A stretch of DNA of 14,660 bases, taken from Bacteroidaceae bacterium (GTDB lineage: Bacteria; Bacteroidota; Bacteroidia; Bacteroidales; Bacteroidaceae). The notes under the pieces are model-generated. The model was not told the origin of the DNA, made no database searches, and saw only the letters and a list, made by a program, of their open reading frames with translations. Where the stretch lies: the NCBI GenBank assembly GCA_017472905.1, contig JAFUNW010000061.1, positions 1 through 14,660 of the forward strand, read 5' to 3'. Both the position numbers and the translations under genes were made by a program. Below, piece by piece: positions 8,801-14,660 of this stretch (position 1 is its first letter; every line of letters starts with the position of its first letter).

Positions 8801-9967
8801 TCGTGGGAACAGATTAACGGGTTGACTGATTGTACGCACGTATTGAGCTTGAACGAACCGGAACATTCGGAACAGCATACCAGCGACCAGTGTAGTTGTG
8901 GTGGAGTTATTTCGGAATGGAAATCTTGTACCATTACTCCCGACTTTCAAACTTCCGGAATGCGTATCGGTTCTCCCGCTCCGACTGATGCCGGATGGCT
9001 GACTACCTACATCAATCATTGCAACGACATGGCCTATCGTTGTGACTTTGTAGCGATACATTGTTATTGGGGAACAAATGAAGCGGCCAATGTCCAAGCA
9101 TGGTACAATCGGTTGAAAGATATTTATAACAAGACGAAACGTCCCATTTGGATTACCGAATGGAACAATGGTGCTTCTTGGACTACTGAGAGTTGGCCGG
9201 AAGGATATGGAGATAAATTGGAAAAGAATCGAAAAGCGATCAAGGAGATTGTGACGATGTTGGATACTTGCAGTTTCATAGAACGTTACTCAATATATAA
9301 TTGGGATAGTTACTATCGGGCTATGATAGCTGATGATGGTTGGGTAACCCCTGCCGGAGAAGAGTATCGCAATTATCGTTCTACTTTCGCTTATAATGCT
9401 AAAGTACAATACATTCCACATTGGTGGGCTCCCTCGTTGAAAGATATCAGTGCCACTTTTGCCATCAATCGGGGAACAATGACAACTCGGTTAACTGTAA
9501 AATGTACGAATCCGAATGGTGACATGACGGAACGTTTGATAGTGCAACGCCAAAAAGAAGATTCAACATGGGAAGATATGTTGGAAGTGACCGATCGTTC
9601 AATATTTGATAATTCAACGTCTACCAGTATCTTTAAACTAGAAGAGGATGAATGGATTGATAGTCAGGCTTATACCGTTCGTGTGAAAGTCGTTACAAAA
9701 AAAGGAGAAACGACTTATAGTGAGGCTCAAACCATTGAGATTCCTTCTAGTATAGAGGAGAGTGAAGCTACTCAAGCTATTCGTTATCAGGATGGCATCG
9801 TCTATTTTGAAGGTAATGCACAAAAAGCAATGCTATATGCAGCGAATGGAGCATTGGTGAAACAACAGGATTTGGCGAAAGATAAAGTGATGGATTTGAC
9901 CTCTCTTCCTCGGGGATATTATGTAGTCAGTACGGATAAAGGAGACAGACTGGTCATTGTAAAATAG
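5852..9967 (+). CDS. Secreted multidomain GH128 (Asl1-like) glycoside hydrolase with a T9SS-like C-terminal tail
   Basis: A 1371-residue exported protein; the signal peptide is residues 1 to about 22 (ends LPLCAQ). Inferred domains: concanavalin/LamG-like module (~25-130); beta-jelly-roll carbohydrate-binding-like module starting SNPGFEEE (~165-345); ricin-type beta-trefoil-like module (~385-525, ending STWQI); FIVAR-like helical linker (~525-600); second LamG-like module (~602-705); unassigned beta-rich module (~715-920); Asl1-like/GH128 catalytic domain (~925-1185); fibronectin-III-like domain (~1195-1295); and a T9SS type A-like tail (~1305-1371, with DLTSLPRGYYVV). The likely catalytic pair is Glu1002 in LSLNEPEH and Glu1103 in WITEWNNG, the usual ends of strands 4 and 7 in a (beta/alpha)8 barrel. 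GH128 enzymes characterised so far cleave beta-1,3-glucans, so laminarin-like or fungal glucan is a plausible substrate. The gene is monocistronic, with its own promoter and a strong terminator. Module boundaries are approximate. Confidence 0.82.
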   Translation: MRNLKLLTIWVALSLVLPLCAQHASIPYREKLDVLLTTDGAVVSTPIGFAPEGDFSIEFSLQPSSNESESVSLKAANVSGRGVHWKFSNQGIVDLADNESVVYSIPETEVSGEHLYRVVVQDGEAYLFRNALPAGSVQQAARLGGPQYKEIHQQSDGTFTGIYSPSNLVSNPGFEEEEVVLSATESSYKFWPSEWIPSGTDAKEQQAMGVRCNKGDEQYANGREGNSALMFRQDGSGGFTAANGSYVYQKLKNPLKAGRRYKLTFQALSHVNDLGKTYAVGVGSAQGVWDYFYTTWKASSVKQTLTTYQYEFTVPVTAGKESYLAFICQGATGICHLDRVTLEEADGDYNVLNLAIDGTTVSAGPLSYALQALSPERHITNRVVNNGEYHLYHTAYGRLLGEKADGVSPGLSVLGTNSVSDSYVFVAEAVGTDGYYRLRQKSSGRYLTVSTLSSNTWSVYLTEGVSISDAYLWKLEEGSAGSIQSKYNGKLLGCDTGKESETHISVFYDKSEGEYSTWQIIEAGFELDEARLRLYVAPLEQLLVQGAEILSNSAYSADTKTALESLCAEGETLCQTATLANVVEIEEMIVKLEEAVKNCLVSNSVVWFSGYDFEVGQNFTVALNGVIRKADAENDPSLILRGLNGKGALVTLATDYVEVGKEQFSLPATVLANASHDYQLAVSGDALILYVDSVEVAQTSLYDLDSWTTVGKQPEFSAIGIQSLSAYRVELLSNKQALSPMEVPLNAQGKEERKVAAVVNQQWVLERPIDIHLTASTKPLQSSQVALNHEDAWVIFDNIVPSEVVSQQLSSIQVSGKKATNGSTVRVAIYLQGAAVIPHGSSYKPFTGYSGELYAGDAVSYRVGRASLGKSANVFQSFTLKRGYMVCLATNADGSGYSRVFVADHADLEVPVLPEALSQRISYVNVKKWNYVSKKGWCSTKGNSSIATDCEKMRATWFYTWSADRNSTLDTEYVPIKQHLYWPSWEQINGLTDCTHVLSLNEPEHSEQHTSDQCSCGGVISEWKSCTITPDFQTSGMRIGSPAPTDAGWLTTYINHCNDMAYRCDFVAIHCYWGTNEAANVQAWYNRLKDIYNKTKRPIWITEWNNGASWTTESWPEGYGDKLEKNRKAIKEIVTMLDTCSFIERYSIYNWDSYYRAMIADDGWVTPAGEEYRNYRSTFAYNAKVQYIPHWWAPSLKDISATFAINRGTMTTRLTVKCTNPNGDMTERLIVQRQKEDSTWEDMLEVTDRSIFDNSTSTSIFKLEEDEWIDSQAYTVRVKVVTKKGETTYSEAQTIEIPSSIEESEATQAIRYQDGIVYFEGNAQKAMLYAANGALVKQQDLAKDKVMDLTSLPRGYYVVSTDKGDRLVIVK

Positions 9968-10005
9968 TATATTGATATATTGCTGTTCGGATAGCAATAA
10001 AAAAT

Positions 10006-10048
10006 CGCAGGCGGCTTCATTGGTCATCGAAGCCGCCTGCGTTTTTTT
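10006..10048 (+). terminator. Intrinsic terminator of the GH128 gene (possibly bidirectional)
   Basis: A perfect 13-bp GC-rich stem (CGCAGGCGGCTTC, 10006-10018, with its complement at 10029-10041), a 10-base loop and seven T's (10042-10048). It begins 38 bases after the GH128 stop. An A-rich stretch just before the stem would give U's on the minus strand, so it could also act as a back-up for the opposing operon. Confidence 0.92.
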
Positions 10049-10100
10049 GGACACTTCTGTCGGTTGTCTTTTTTCAGATTCCAATAAATTTAATGACAAA

Positions 10101-10147
10101 TCACAAAAACGACCTCACAGACATTAAAAATTGTGTCTGTGAGGTCG
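10101..10147 (-). terminator. Intrinsic terminator of the cstA-small protein-OMP operon
   Basis: A perfect 14-bp stem, CGACCTCACAGACA at 10110-10123 with its complement at 10134-10147, and a 10-base loop. On the minus strand the stem is followed by GTTTTTG, the expected U-tract. It lies 25 bases past the stop of the outer-membrane protein gene. On the plus strand no good T-run follows, so it is directional. Confidence 0.88.
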
Positions 10148-10172
10148 ATGTATTTTGATAAAGTCTTACTGC

Positions 10173-10679
10173 TTAGAAGTAAAGTCCGAAACCAAGTTTG
10201 AATCCGACTTTGCTGTAGTCTTGGTCTTTGAAACTTAAATCGTAGTAAACAGAAGGCTCTATGGTTACGGTTCTACTAAGGAAAAATGCATATCCGGCTT
10301 CAAACGACCATAGTCCATCGTTGAACTTATCGCGTGTCTTGAATTTGTCGTTGTGATGATATTCATAATGTTTGAACTTGATTCCGGTTCCTAAGAATAT
10401 ACCGTTTTGGCTGAAGTAGTATCGGCCGCCTACTCCGAATGCAGCACTTCGTTCACCTTGTTTACGATAAATACCTTCGCCGTTTAGTACCAAGGCTATG
10501 TTGTCGAAAAGAAATGTACCGACTGTAGCTTGGATTCCCATGCGGAATTTTTCGGAACCGCTATAAGTAAAATTCATGTCTGTAACGGATGCATTGAAAT
10601 ACCATTTATTCTGTTCGAATTGGGCATGTGCCATCAGTGTAATGGCCATCAGCGTGAGGGTTGTGATTATTTTTTTCAT
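10173..10679 (-). CDS. Small outer-membrane beta-barrel protein
   Basis: A 168-residue protein with a signal peptide (residues 1-19, cleavage after AHA) and a mature part of about 149 residues made of alternating hydrophobic and polar strands. Examples are GIQATVGTFLFDNIALVLNGEG, split by turns, and GFKLGFGLYF at the end. The C-terminus is Tyr-Phe, the aromatic end residue typical of outer-membrane barrels recognised by the BAM complex. The size fits an 8-strand OmpA/OmpW-type barrel without a periplasmic domain. Function is not known; such proteins are often annotated only as porin-family. Only 20 bases separate it from the upstream two-helix membrane protein, leaving no room for its own promoter, so it is probably the last gene of the cstA operon. 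Confidence 0.85.
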   Translation of the reverse strand: MKKIITTLTLMAITLMAHAQFEQNKWYFNASVTDMNFTYSGSEKFRMGIQATVGTFLFDNIALVLNGEGIYRKQGERSAAFGVGGRYYFSQNGIFLGTGIKFKHYEYHHNDKFKTRDKFNDGLWSFEAGYAFFLSRTVTIEPSVYYDLSFKDQDYSKVGFKLGFGLYF

Positions 10680-10699
10680 ATTAATAATGTTTTAGGTTG

Positions 10700-10924
10700 T
10701 TATTTTTTATTCATTAAGTCTTCTTCTTTTTTTTGCATCATTTTCTCTTTTTTATTGAGAACCCACCAAAGCGCAAGGATAATAAGGTATGAAGCAATCA
10801 CTGTAGCCCATTTTTCCGTATCACTTAAAGAGTGGTTTCGTGGGATGAAATAAATGGCCATAGCTGTAGCATAAATGAACAAAGCCAATGGCATGACGAT
10901 GGATTTTTTAAATCTCTTTTTCAT
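10700..10924 (-). CDS. Small two-helix inner-membrane protein encoded next to CstA
   Basis: A 74-residue protein not assigned to any family I can name. It has a basic N-terminus (MKKRFKK), a first transmembrane segment at about residues 9-27 (IVMPLALFIYATAMAIYFI), a short loop with RNHSLSDTEKW, a second segment at about 40-56 (ATVIASYLIILALWWVL), and a lysine/glutamate-rich amphipathic tail (57-74). The positive-inside rule puts both ends in the cytoplasm. It sits 43 bases after cstA and 20 before the barrel gene with no promoter-like boxes between, so all three are probably co-transcribed. In enterobacteria CstA-type transporters are paired with a different short protein (YbdD/YjiX), which this does not resemble. 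A role as an accessory to the transporter is only a suggestion from position. Confidence 0.75.
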   Translation of the reverse strand: MKKRFKKSIVMPLALFIYATAMAIYFIPRNHSLSDTEKWATVIASYLIILALWWVLNKKEKMMQKKEEDLMNKK

Positions 10925-10967
10925 TGTGTCTATCTCTCTTTTTGTTTTTATATTAGGCGATAATGTT

Positions 10968-12407
10968 TTAAGCTGTAATAACTTGTTTTTTCCAACGGAT
11001 AAAGAGTAATAATCCGATGAGTGTACAGATACCTCCGATAGAGTATCCCCAAATAGCAGGTAGACCGAATCCCTCGTTGGCCATGCAAATGTAGGTAGAG
11101 CAGACGCAGGTCATAAAGAGTGCCGGTAAAAGTGTGATGAAATAGTTTTTCTTTTTCAATGTCAGATAGACGGTGATAGCCCAAAGGGTGAATACGGCCA
11201 AGGTTTGATTACACCATGCGAAATATCTCCAGATGATTTTGAATCCTTCGGCATCGCTCATGCTATAAATAAGAATTGCGATGGTAGCAAGGAATATAGG
11301 AATGCAAATCATCAAACGTTTATAAATACTTTTTTGTTCAATGTGTAGAAAATCTGCAACAATGAGTCGTGCCGAGCGGAGGGCTGTATCTCCACTGGTA
11401 ATGGGGGCAGCTACGATTCCTAATAAAGCCAAAATACTTCCCAAACTGCCCAACCAATCTTTGGAAATTTGAGTGGCCACCATTGCTCCGGAATATCCTA
11501 CTGTTTGACCTTGTTCATTGACATAACTGATTCCATTCTCACCAAAGAAATAGGTGGCGGCAGCAGCCCAGATAAGAGCTACAATTCCTTCTGCAACCAT
11601 CGCTCCGTAAAAGATGGGACGGCCGTTCTTCTCATTTTTCATGCATCGCGCCATGAGAGGAGATTGAGTCGCATGGAATCCGCTGATAGCTCCACAGGCG
11701 ATAGAGATAAACATCATTGGAAATATCGGGCTGCTTTCGTATTTGGTTCCAAAACCATTCCACATTTCCGGCAGAGGGGGATTCTTGACATAGAGCATGA
11801 CCAATATACCAATGGCCATAAACAATAAGGCAATGGCAAAGATTGGATAGATGCGACCGATAATCTTGTCAATAGGCAACAATGTAGCCAACATATAATA
11901 GATGAAGATGACGATAATCCAAAAGAGCATGTCCATACTCATGGGAGTCATGCCTGCCAACAACTCGGCCGGTCCGGATACAAAAACAGCACCGACCAAT
12001 ACCATGAGGATGATGGTGAAGACTCCAAAAATTTGTTTGGTGGTTCCTCCCAGATAACGTCCGACTATCTCCGGCAAACTTTCTCCATCTTTTCGGATAG
12101 AGAGCATTCCGGAAAAATAATCGTGTACAGCTCCGGCAAAAATAGTTCCAAGTACAATCCATAAATAAGAAGCTGTGCCGAATTGTGCTCCCATGATTGC
12201 TCCGAAAATCGGACCTAAACCGGCTATGTTTAGAAATTGAATCATAAAAATTTTCCAATTCGGTAAAACAATGAAGTCAACACCATCGGGGTGGGCAACT
12301 GCCGGTGTTTTCCGGTTTGAATCAGGACTAAAAACTCTTTCAATATAACGGCCATAAATAAAATAACCGCCAATGAGTAATGCCAATGCTAATGTGAATG
12401 TAACCAT
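10968..12407 (-). CDS. cstA: CstA-family transporter (peptide/pyruvate)
   Basis: A 479-residue inner-membrane protein with about a dozen hydrophobic segments. Family signatures are HPDGVDFIVLPNWKIF (39-54), the NIAGLGPIFGAIMGAQFG stretch (60-77), AGAVHDYFSGMLSIRKDG (91-108), ISGFHATQSPLMARC (241-255) and AAPITSGDTALRSARL (333-348). CstA and its paralogue BtsT belong to the carbon-starvation family; in E. coli CstA is linked to peptide and pyruvate uptake and BtsT is a pyruvate/H+ symporter. This is the short form, lacking much of the loop and C-terminal length of the ~700-residue enterobacterial proteins, as is common in Bacteroidota. It heads a probable operon with a small membrane protein and an outer-membrane barrel. 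The start at 12407 precedes a good first transmembrane helix. The substrate cannot be told from the sequence. Confidence 0.93.
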   Translation of the reverse strand: MVTFTLALALLIGGYFIYGRYIERVFSPDSNRKTPAVAHPDGVDFIVLPNWKIFMIQFLNIAGLGPIFGAIMGAQFGTASYLWIVLGTIFAGAVHDYFSGMLSIRKDGESLPEIVGRYLGGTTKQIFGVFTIILMVLVGAVFVSGPAELLAGMTPMSMDMLFWIIVIFIYYMLATLLPIDKIIGRIYPIFAIALLFMAIGILVMLYVKNPPLPEMWNGFGTKYESSPIFPMMFISIACGAISGFHATQSPLMARCMKNEKNGRPIFYGAMVAEGIVALIWAAAATYFFGENGISYVNEQGQTVGYSGAMVATQISKDWLGSLGSILALLGIVAAPITSGDTALRSARLIVADFLHIEQKSIYKRLMICIPIFLATIAILIYSMSDAEGFKIIWRYFAWCNQTLAVFTLWAITVYLTLKKKNYFITLLPALFMTCVCSTYICMANEGFGLPAIWGYSIGGICTLIGLLLFIRWKKQVITA

Positions 12408-12448
12408 TGTAGAATTGTTTTTGTAAGAACTGTATGTTAAAAGTAGTG

Positions 12449-12456
12449 CAAAAGTA
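12449..12456 (-). promoter_or_regulatory. -7 promoter box for the cstA operon
   Basis: Read on the minus strand, TACTTTTG (12456-12449) fits TAnnTTTG; a -33 box is not evident. The predicted start near 12442 gives a leader of about 35 nt. No CRP-like palindrome was recognised. Confidence 0.45.
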
Positions 12457-12521
12457 ACGATTTAAAAGAGAATGCCGACTATTAACTGCCATTTATTTTA
12501 GATTAATTAGGTAGAAAAGTG

Positions 12522-12529
12522 TAACTTTG
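12522..12529 (+). promoter_or_regulatory. -7 promoter box for the GHL10 glycosidase gene
   Basis: TAACTTTG fits TAnnTTTG; the candidate -33 (TTTAG, 12497-12501) 20 bases upstream is weak. The predicted start near 12536 gives a leader of about 22 nt before the ATG at 12559. It faces away from the cstA promoter; the two boxes are 65 bases apart. Confidence 0.55.
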
Positions 12530-12558
12530 TAGCCGTTAAATAAACAAAGATTAGTAGC

Positions 12559-14388
12559 ATGTTATATCCTTGTGTACGGCATATCAAATACCTTTTATGC
12601 TTATTGCTTTGTGTTTCAGCTGTTTCAGTTGCTTTTGCTGAGACGGTAGCGCCCTATTCTCCGTTGATTGCTCCGCGTAAACATGAAATACGCGCTGTAT
12701 GGTTAGCAACGATTAAAGGATTAGACTGGCCGAAAACATTGGCAACTTCGCCTTCGCAAATATCACGTCAGAAGCAGGAATTGGTGGAGATTTTGGATTG
12801 TTTGCAAGCGGCGAATGTAAATGTCGTTTTGTTTCAAACACGCGTGCGTGGCAATCTGTTTTATCCTTCATCAATAGAAACCTGGTGTGAATCACTTACG
12901 GGTGAGGGAGGTAAATCGCCCGGATATGATCCGTTGGCTTTTGCTATAGAGGAGTGTCACAAACGAGGCATGGAACTTCATGCCTGGATGGTAACGATCC
13001 CATTGGGAAGTGATAAGGTGCAAAAGGAGTTGGGTAAGTCATCCATCGTAAAGCGTAATCCTCGTATCTGCAAACGATTCAATGGTAATTGGTATTTGAA
13101 TCCCGGACATCCGGAAACTTCGCAATATCTTTCTCGTTTGGTGCGTGATCTACTGAATCGTTACGATGTAGACGGGGTACATCTGGATTATATTCGTTAT
13201 CCGGATCGTCCACGAAGGTTTCCTGATTGGAATGAATTTAGGAAATATGGAAAGGGAAAAACGCTGCAGCAATGGAGGCGTGACAATATAACGGAGATTG
13301 TTCGAACGCTATATAAAGAGGTCAAGTCGTTGAAACCTTGGGTGAAAGTGAGCAGTGCTCCATTGGGCAAATATCGGGATACTCAACGTTATCCTTCGTA
13401 TGGTTGGAATGCATATCATACAGTTTTTCAAGAAGCTCAGTCATGGATGCGTGAAGGCATACAGGATATGATATTCCCGATGTTGTATTATCGCGATTTG
13501 CATTTTTATCCTTTTGTGCTGGATTGGGTAGAGAATGCTTCAGGACGTTGGGTCGTTCCCGGTTTAGGCATCTATTTCCTTCATCCTTCGGAAGGGGACT
13601 GGACTTTGGATGAAGTAGAGCGTCAATTGAACTTTATTCGTTTGAATGGGGCTGATGGAGAGGCTTGTTATCGTGCTCGTTTCTTGACAGAGAATAATCA
13701 AGGGTTGTTGGATCGGATGAAAGAGGCTTATTATCCCACTCGTGCATTGTTGCCTCCGATGACCTGGATTGACAGCCTTGCTCCTGCTTCTCCTCAAAAA
13801 GAGAATATGATTATGGATCATCATTGTGTCAGACTTTCATGGTCCGGAATTTCAGATGAAAGTCCCGGTGGTGTTTATTATAATGTATATAAATCAAAGA
13901 GTTATCCGGTAAACATTGATTCTCCTGAAAATCTATTGTCCGCCCGTTTGAGGGATACAATCTATGTAGATTCTTTTTCCTCCCCAAGCGATACGCTGTA
14001 TTACTATGCTGTAACAGCTATGGATCGTTGTGGCAACGAGAGTTTGCCAGTGGAAATGAATAGACCGGAAGAACAGCAACAAGTTAACTCTCCATCTAAA
14101 CAGTATGTTTGGGATGGGAAGCGGCTGACAATCGTATCGCATATTTCTTCGACTGTTGGAAAAGAATTTTTTCCTAAGCGGTTGGATTTGATAGAAGAGG
14201 TTGTAACAATCCCGTCAGAGTTTACCGGAAGCAAATTGCGTTTGACCGATTTATCGGGTCGGAAAGTTGCTGTTTTGAATTTTGCACGCAGATTACGAAT
14301 GCGTAAATTGCCTCAAGGATGCTATCGGATACAATTGCTGGACATGGAGGGAAAGCGTTGGAGTGATATAGGAACCGTTATAAAATAA
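12559..14388 (+). CDS. Secreted GHL10 (DUF187/YngK/DigH-like) glycosidase
   Basis: A 609-residue exported protein; the signal peptide ends VAFA at residue 27. The glycosyl-hydrolase-like 10 domain spans about residues 40-350: EIRAVWLATIKGLDWP (43-58), VVLFQTRVRGNLFYPS near 93-108, a GMELHAW strand near 138, DGVHLDYIRYP (205-215, with the conserved Asp210) and MIFPMLYYRD near 310. A fibronectin-III-like domain follows (~415-495) and then a degenerate T9SS-tail-like end (LRLTDLSGRKV ... LPQGCYRIQLLD). The E. coli relative DigH/YddW cleaves denuded peptidoglycan glycan strands, so a cell-wall role is plausible. Many Bacteroidota members are untested and another glycan is possible. It is divergent from cstA and only 5 bases upstream of the HD-domain gene, so those two are likely co-transcribed. 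Confidence 0.88.
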   Translation: MLYPCVRHIKYLLCLLLCVSAVSVAFAETVAPYSPLIAPRKHEIRAVWLATIKGLDWPKTLATSPSQISRQKQELVEILDCLQAANVNVVLFQTRVRGNLFYPSSIETWCESLTGEGGKSPGYDPLAFAIEECHKRGMELHAWMVTIPLGSDKVQKELGKSSIVKRNPRICKRFNGNWYLNPGHPETSQYLSRLVRDLLNRYDVDGVHLDYIRYPDRPRRFPDWNEFRKYGKGKTLQQWRRDNITEIVRTLYKEVKSLKPWVKVSSAPLGKYRDTQRYPSYGWNAYHTVFQEAQSWMREGIQDMIFPMLYYRDLHFYPFVLDWVENASGRWVVPGLGIYFLHPSEGDWTLDEVERQLNFIRLNGADGEACYRARFLTENNQGLLDRMKEAYYPTRALLPPMTWIDSLAPASPQKENMIMDHHCVRLSWSGISDESPGGVYYNVYKSKSYPVNIDSPENLLSARLRDTIYVDSFSSPSDTLYYYAVTAMDRCGNESLPVEMNRPEEQQQVNSPSKQYVWDGKRLTIVSHISSTVGKEFFPKRLDLIEEVVTIPSEFTGSKLRLTDLSGRKVAVLNFARRLRMRKLPQGCYRIQLLDMEGKRWSDIGTVIK

Positions 14389-14393
14389 GAGAT

Positions 14394-14561
14394 ATGGACA
14401 AAATTCTTTCTATCATAGACAAATATTATCCCAGTGGAAGTGAGCTGAGACACATTTTGTTGACACATAGTCGTGCTGTTGCAGCCAAGGCTTTGGCTAT
14501 AGCCGATGCTCATCCGGAATTGGATTTGGATCGCAATTTTCTGGAAGAAGCTGCGATGGTG
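14394..14561 (+). CDS. HD-domain protein, N-terminal fragment (cut by a junction at the contig end)
   Basis: The ATG lies 5 bases after the GHL10 stop. The first 56 residues (DKYYPSGSELRHILLTHSR, then ALAIADAHPEL and FLEEAAM) match the start of a small family of Bacteroidales HD-domain phosphohydrolase-like proteins of about 170-190 residues. In those, LHDIGIF and then a DAPGI segment should follow EAAM. Here the expected His-Asp metal-binding pair never appears: from codon 57 the sequence belongs to another protein family. The true gene is therefore only partly represented. The first conserved histidine (His27) is visible in LLTHSR (23-28 region). Confidence 0.7.
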
Positions 14562-14660
14562 GATGGGTGTCATCCTTTGAGATTTGTTTTTCAGATTTTG
14601 TTTCCGCTGTCCAAGCCCGTACTCGCTGTATTGGCACTCTGGGGTGCTGTTGGGCATTGG
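14562..14660 (+). CDS. Fragment of a carbohydrate ABC-transporter permease (EAA loop), apparently foreign to this locus
   Basis: In the same frame as the preceding HD fragment, residues 52-89 read EAAMVDGCHPLRFVFQILFP and onward to LSKPVLAVLALWGAVGHW. This is the EAA loop of binding-protein-dependent permeases (EAAxxDG, then F-x2-I-x2-P-x3-P) followed by a transmembrane helix ending AVGHW, as in the LplC/YtcP-type CUT1 permeases common in Firmicutes. The first few residues (EAAMV) are shared with the HD protein. The stretch also looks more GC-rich than its neighbours. It runs off the window edge. Most likely it comes from a different gene or organism and was joined by assembly. Confidence 0.7.

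Noticed and set aside
8681..9097. 138-codon antisense frame inside the GH128 gene
   Set aside because: Lies wholly opposite a well-supported catalytic domain, has no recognisable motif and no promoter; a shadow frame.
11469..12258. Long frames on the opposite strand (119 codons) and in another frame (129 codons) within cstA
   Set aside because: Both overlap conserved CstA segments and have unlikely composition for real proteins.
14322..14657. 111-codon minus-strand frame at the right end
   Set aside because: Runs antisense to the GHL10 end, the HD fragment and across the suspected assembly joint; no family features.
1..14660. CRISPR array, tRNA/rRNA, insertion sequence, integrase or phage genes
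   Set aside because: No direct-repeat arrays, RNA gene signatures, transposase motifs or flanking terminal repeats were seen on either strand.

Overview
The window reads as chromosomal DNA from a member of the Bacteroidales (Bacteroidota), probably a gut species. The grounds are promoters of the TTTG-N19/21-TAnnTTTG type, AT-rich leaders without Shine-Dalgarno sequences, families typical of the phylum (DUF5686, DUF4861, a GldB-type lipoprotein, a Bacteroidales-type FabI) and C-terminal tails resembling type IX secretion sorting domains. The first and last reading frames both run off the ends, so this may be a whole metagenomic contig.

Layout from left to right. (1) The 3' end of a DUF5686 outer-membrane protein gene converges on a two-gene minus-strand operon. 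That operon encodes a secreted DUF4861 protein and a HAD phosphatase joined by a 4-base ATGA overlap. (2) A 274-base divergent promoter region separates this operon from a plus-strand cluster of fabI (enoyl-ACP reductase), a GldB-type lipoprotein and an unusual RsmI-like tetrapyrrole-methylase-fold methyltransferase. (3) A 4.1-kb gene with its own promoter encodes a 1371-residue secreted multidomain GH128 (Asl1-like) glycoside hydrolase with several predicted carbohydrate-binding modules. (4) It ends in a convergent region holding two perfect hairpin terminators, one for each direction. (5) On the minus strand lies a likely operon of cstA (peptide/pyruvate transporter family), a 74-residue two-helix membrane protein and a small outer-membrane beta-barrel protein. 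(6) Divergent from cstA is a secreted GHL10 (DUF187/YngK/DigH-like) glycosidase, followed after 5 bases by the start of an HD-domain protein.

The genes mostly concern the cell envelope and nutrient scavenging: fatty acid synthesis, lipoproteins, outer-membrane proteins, two exported glycosidases and a substrate transporter. No mobile element, CRISPR array, phage, tRNA or rRNA was seen.

The most notable anomaly is at the right edge. The last ~99 bases do not continue the HD-domain gene. They encode, in the same frame, the EAA loop of a carbohydrate ABC-transporter permease, joined at a stretch of about 21 bases that could be common to both genes. I read this as a chimeric assembly end rather than a real fusion. 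I did not find a convincing new biological system. The best leads are the small protein next to CstA, the domain architecture of the GH128 enzyme, and the divergent methyltransferase in the fabI cluster.
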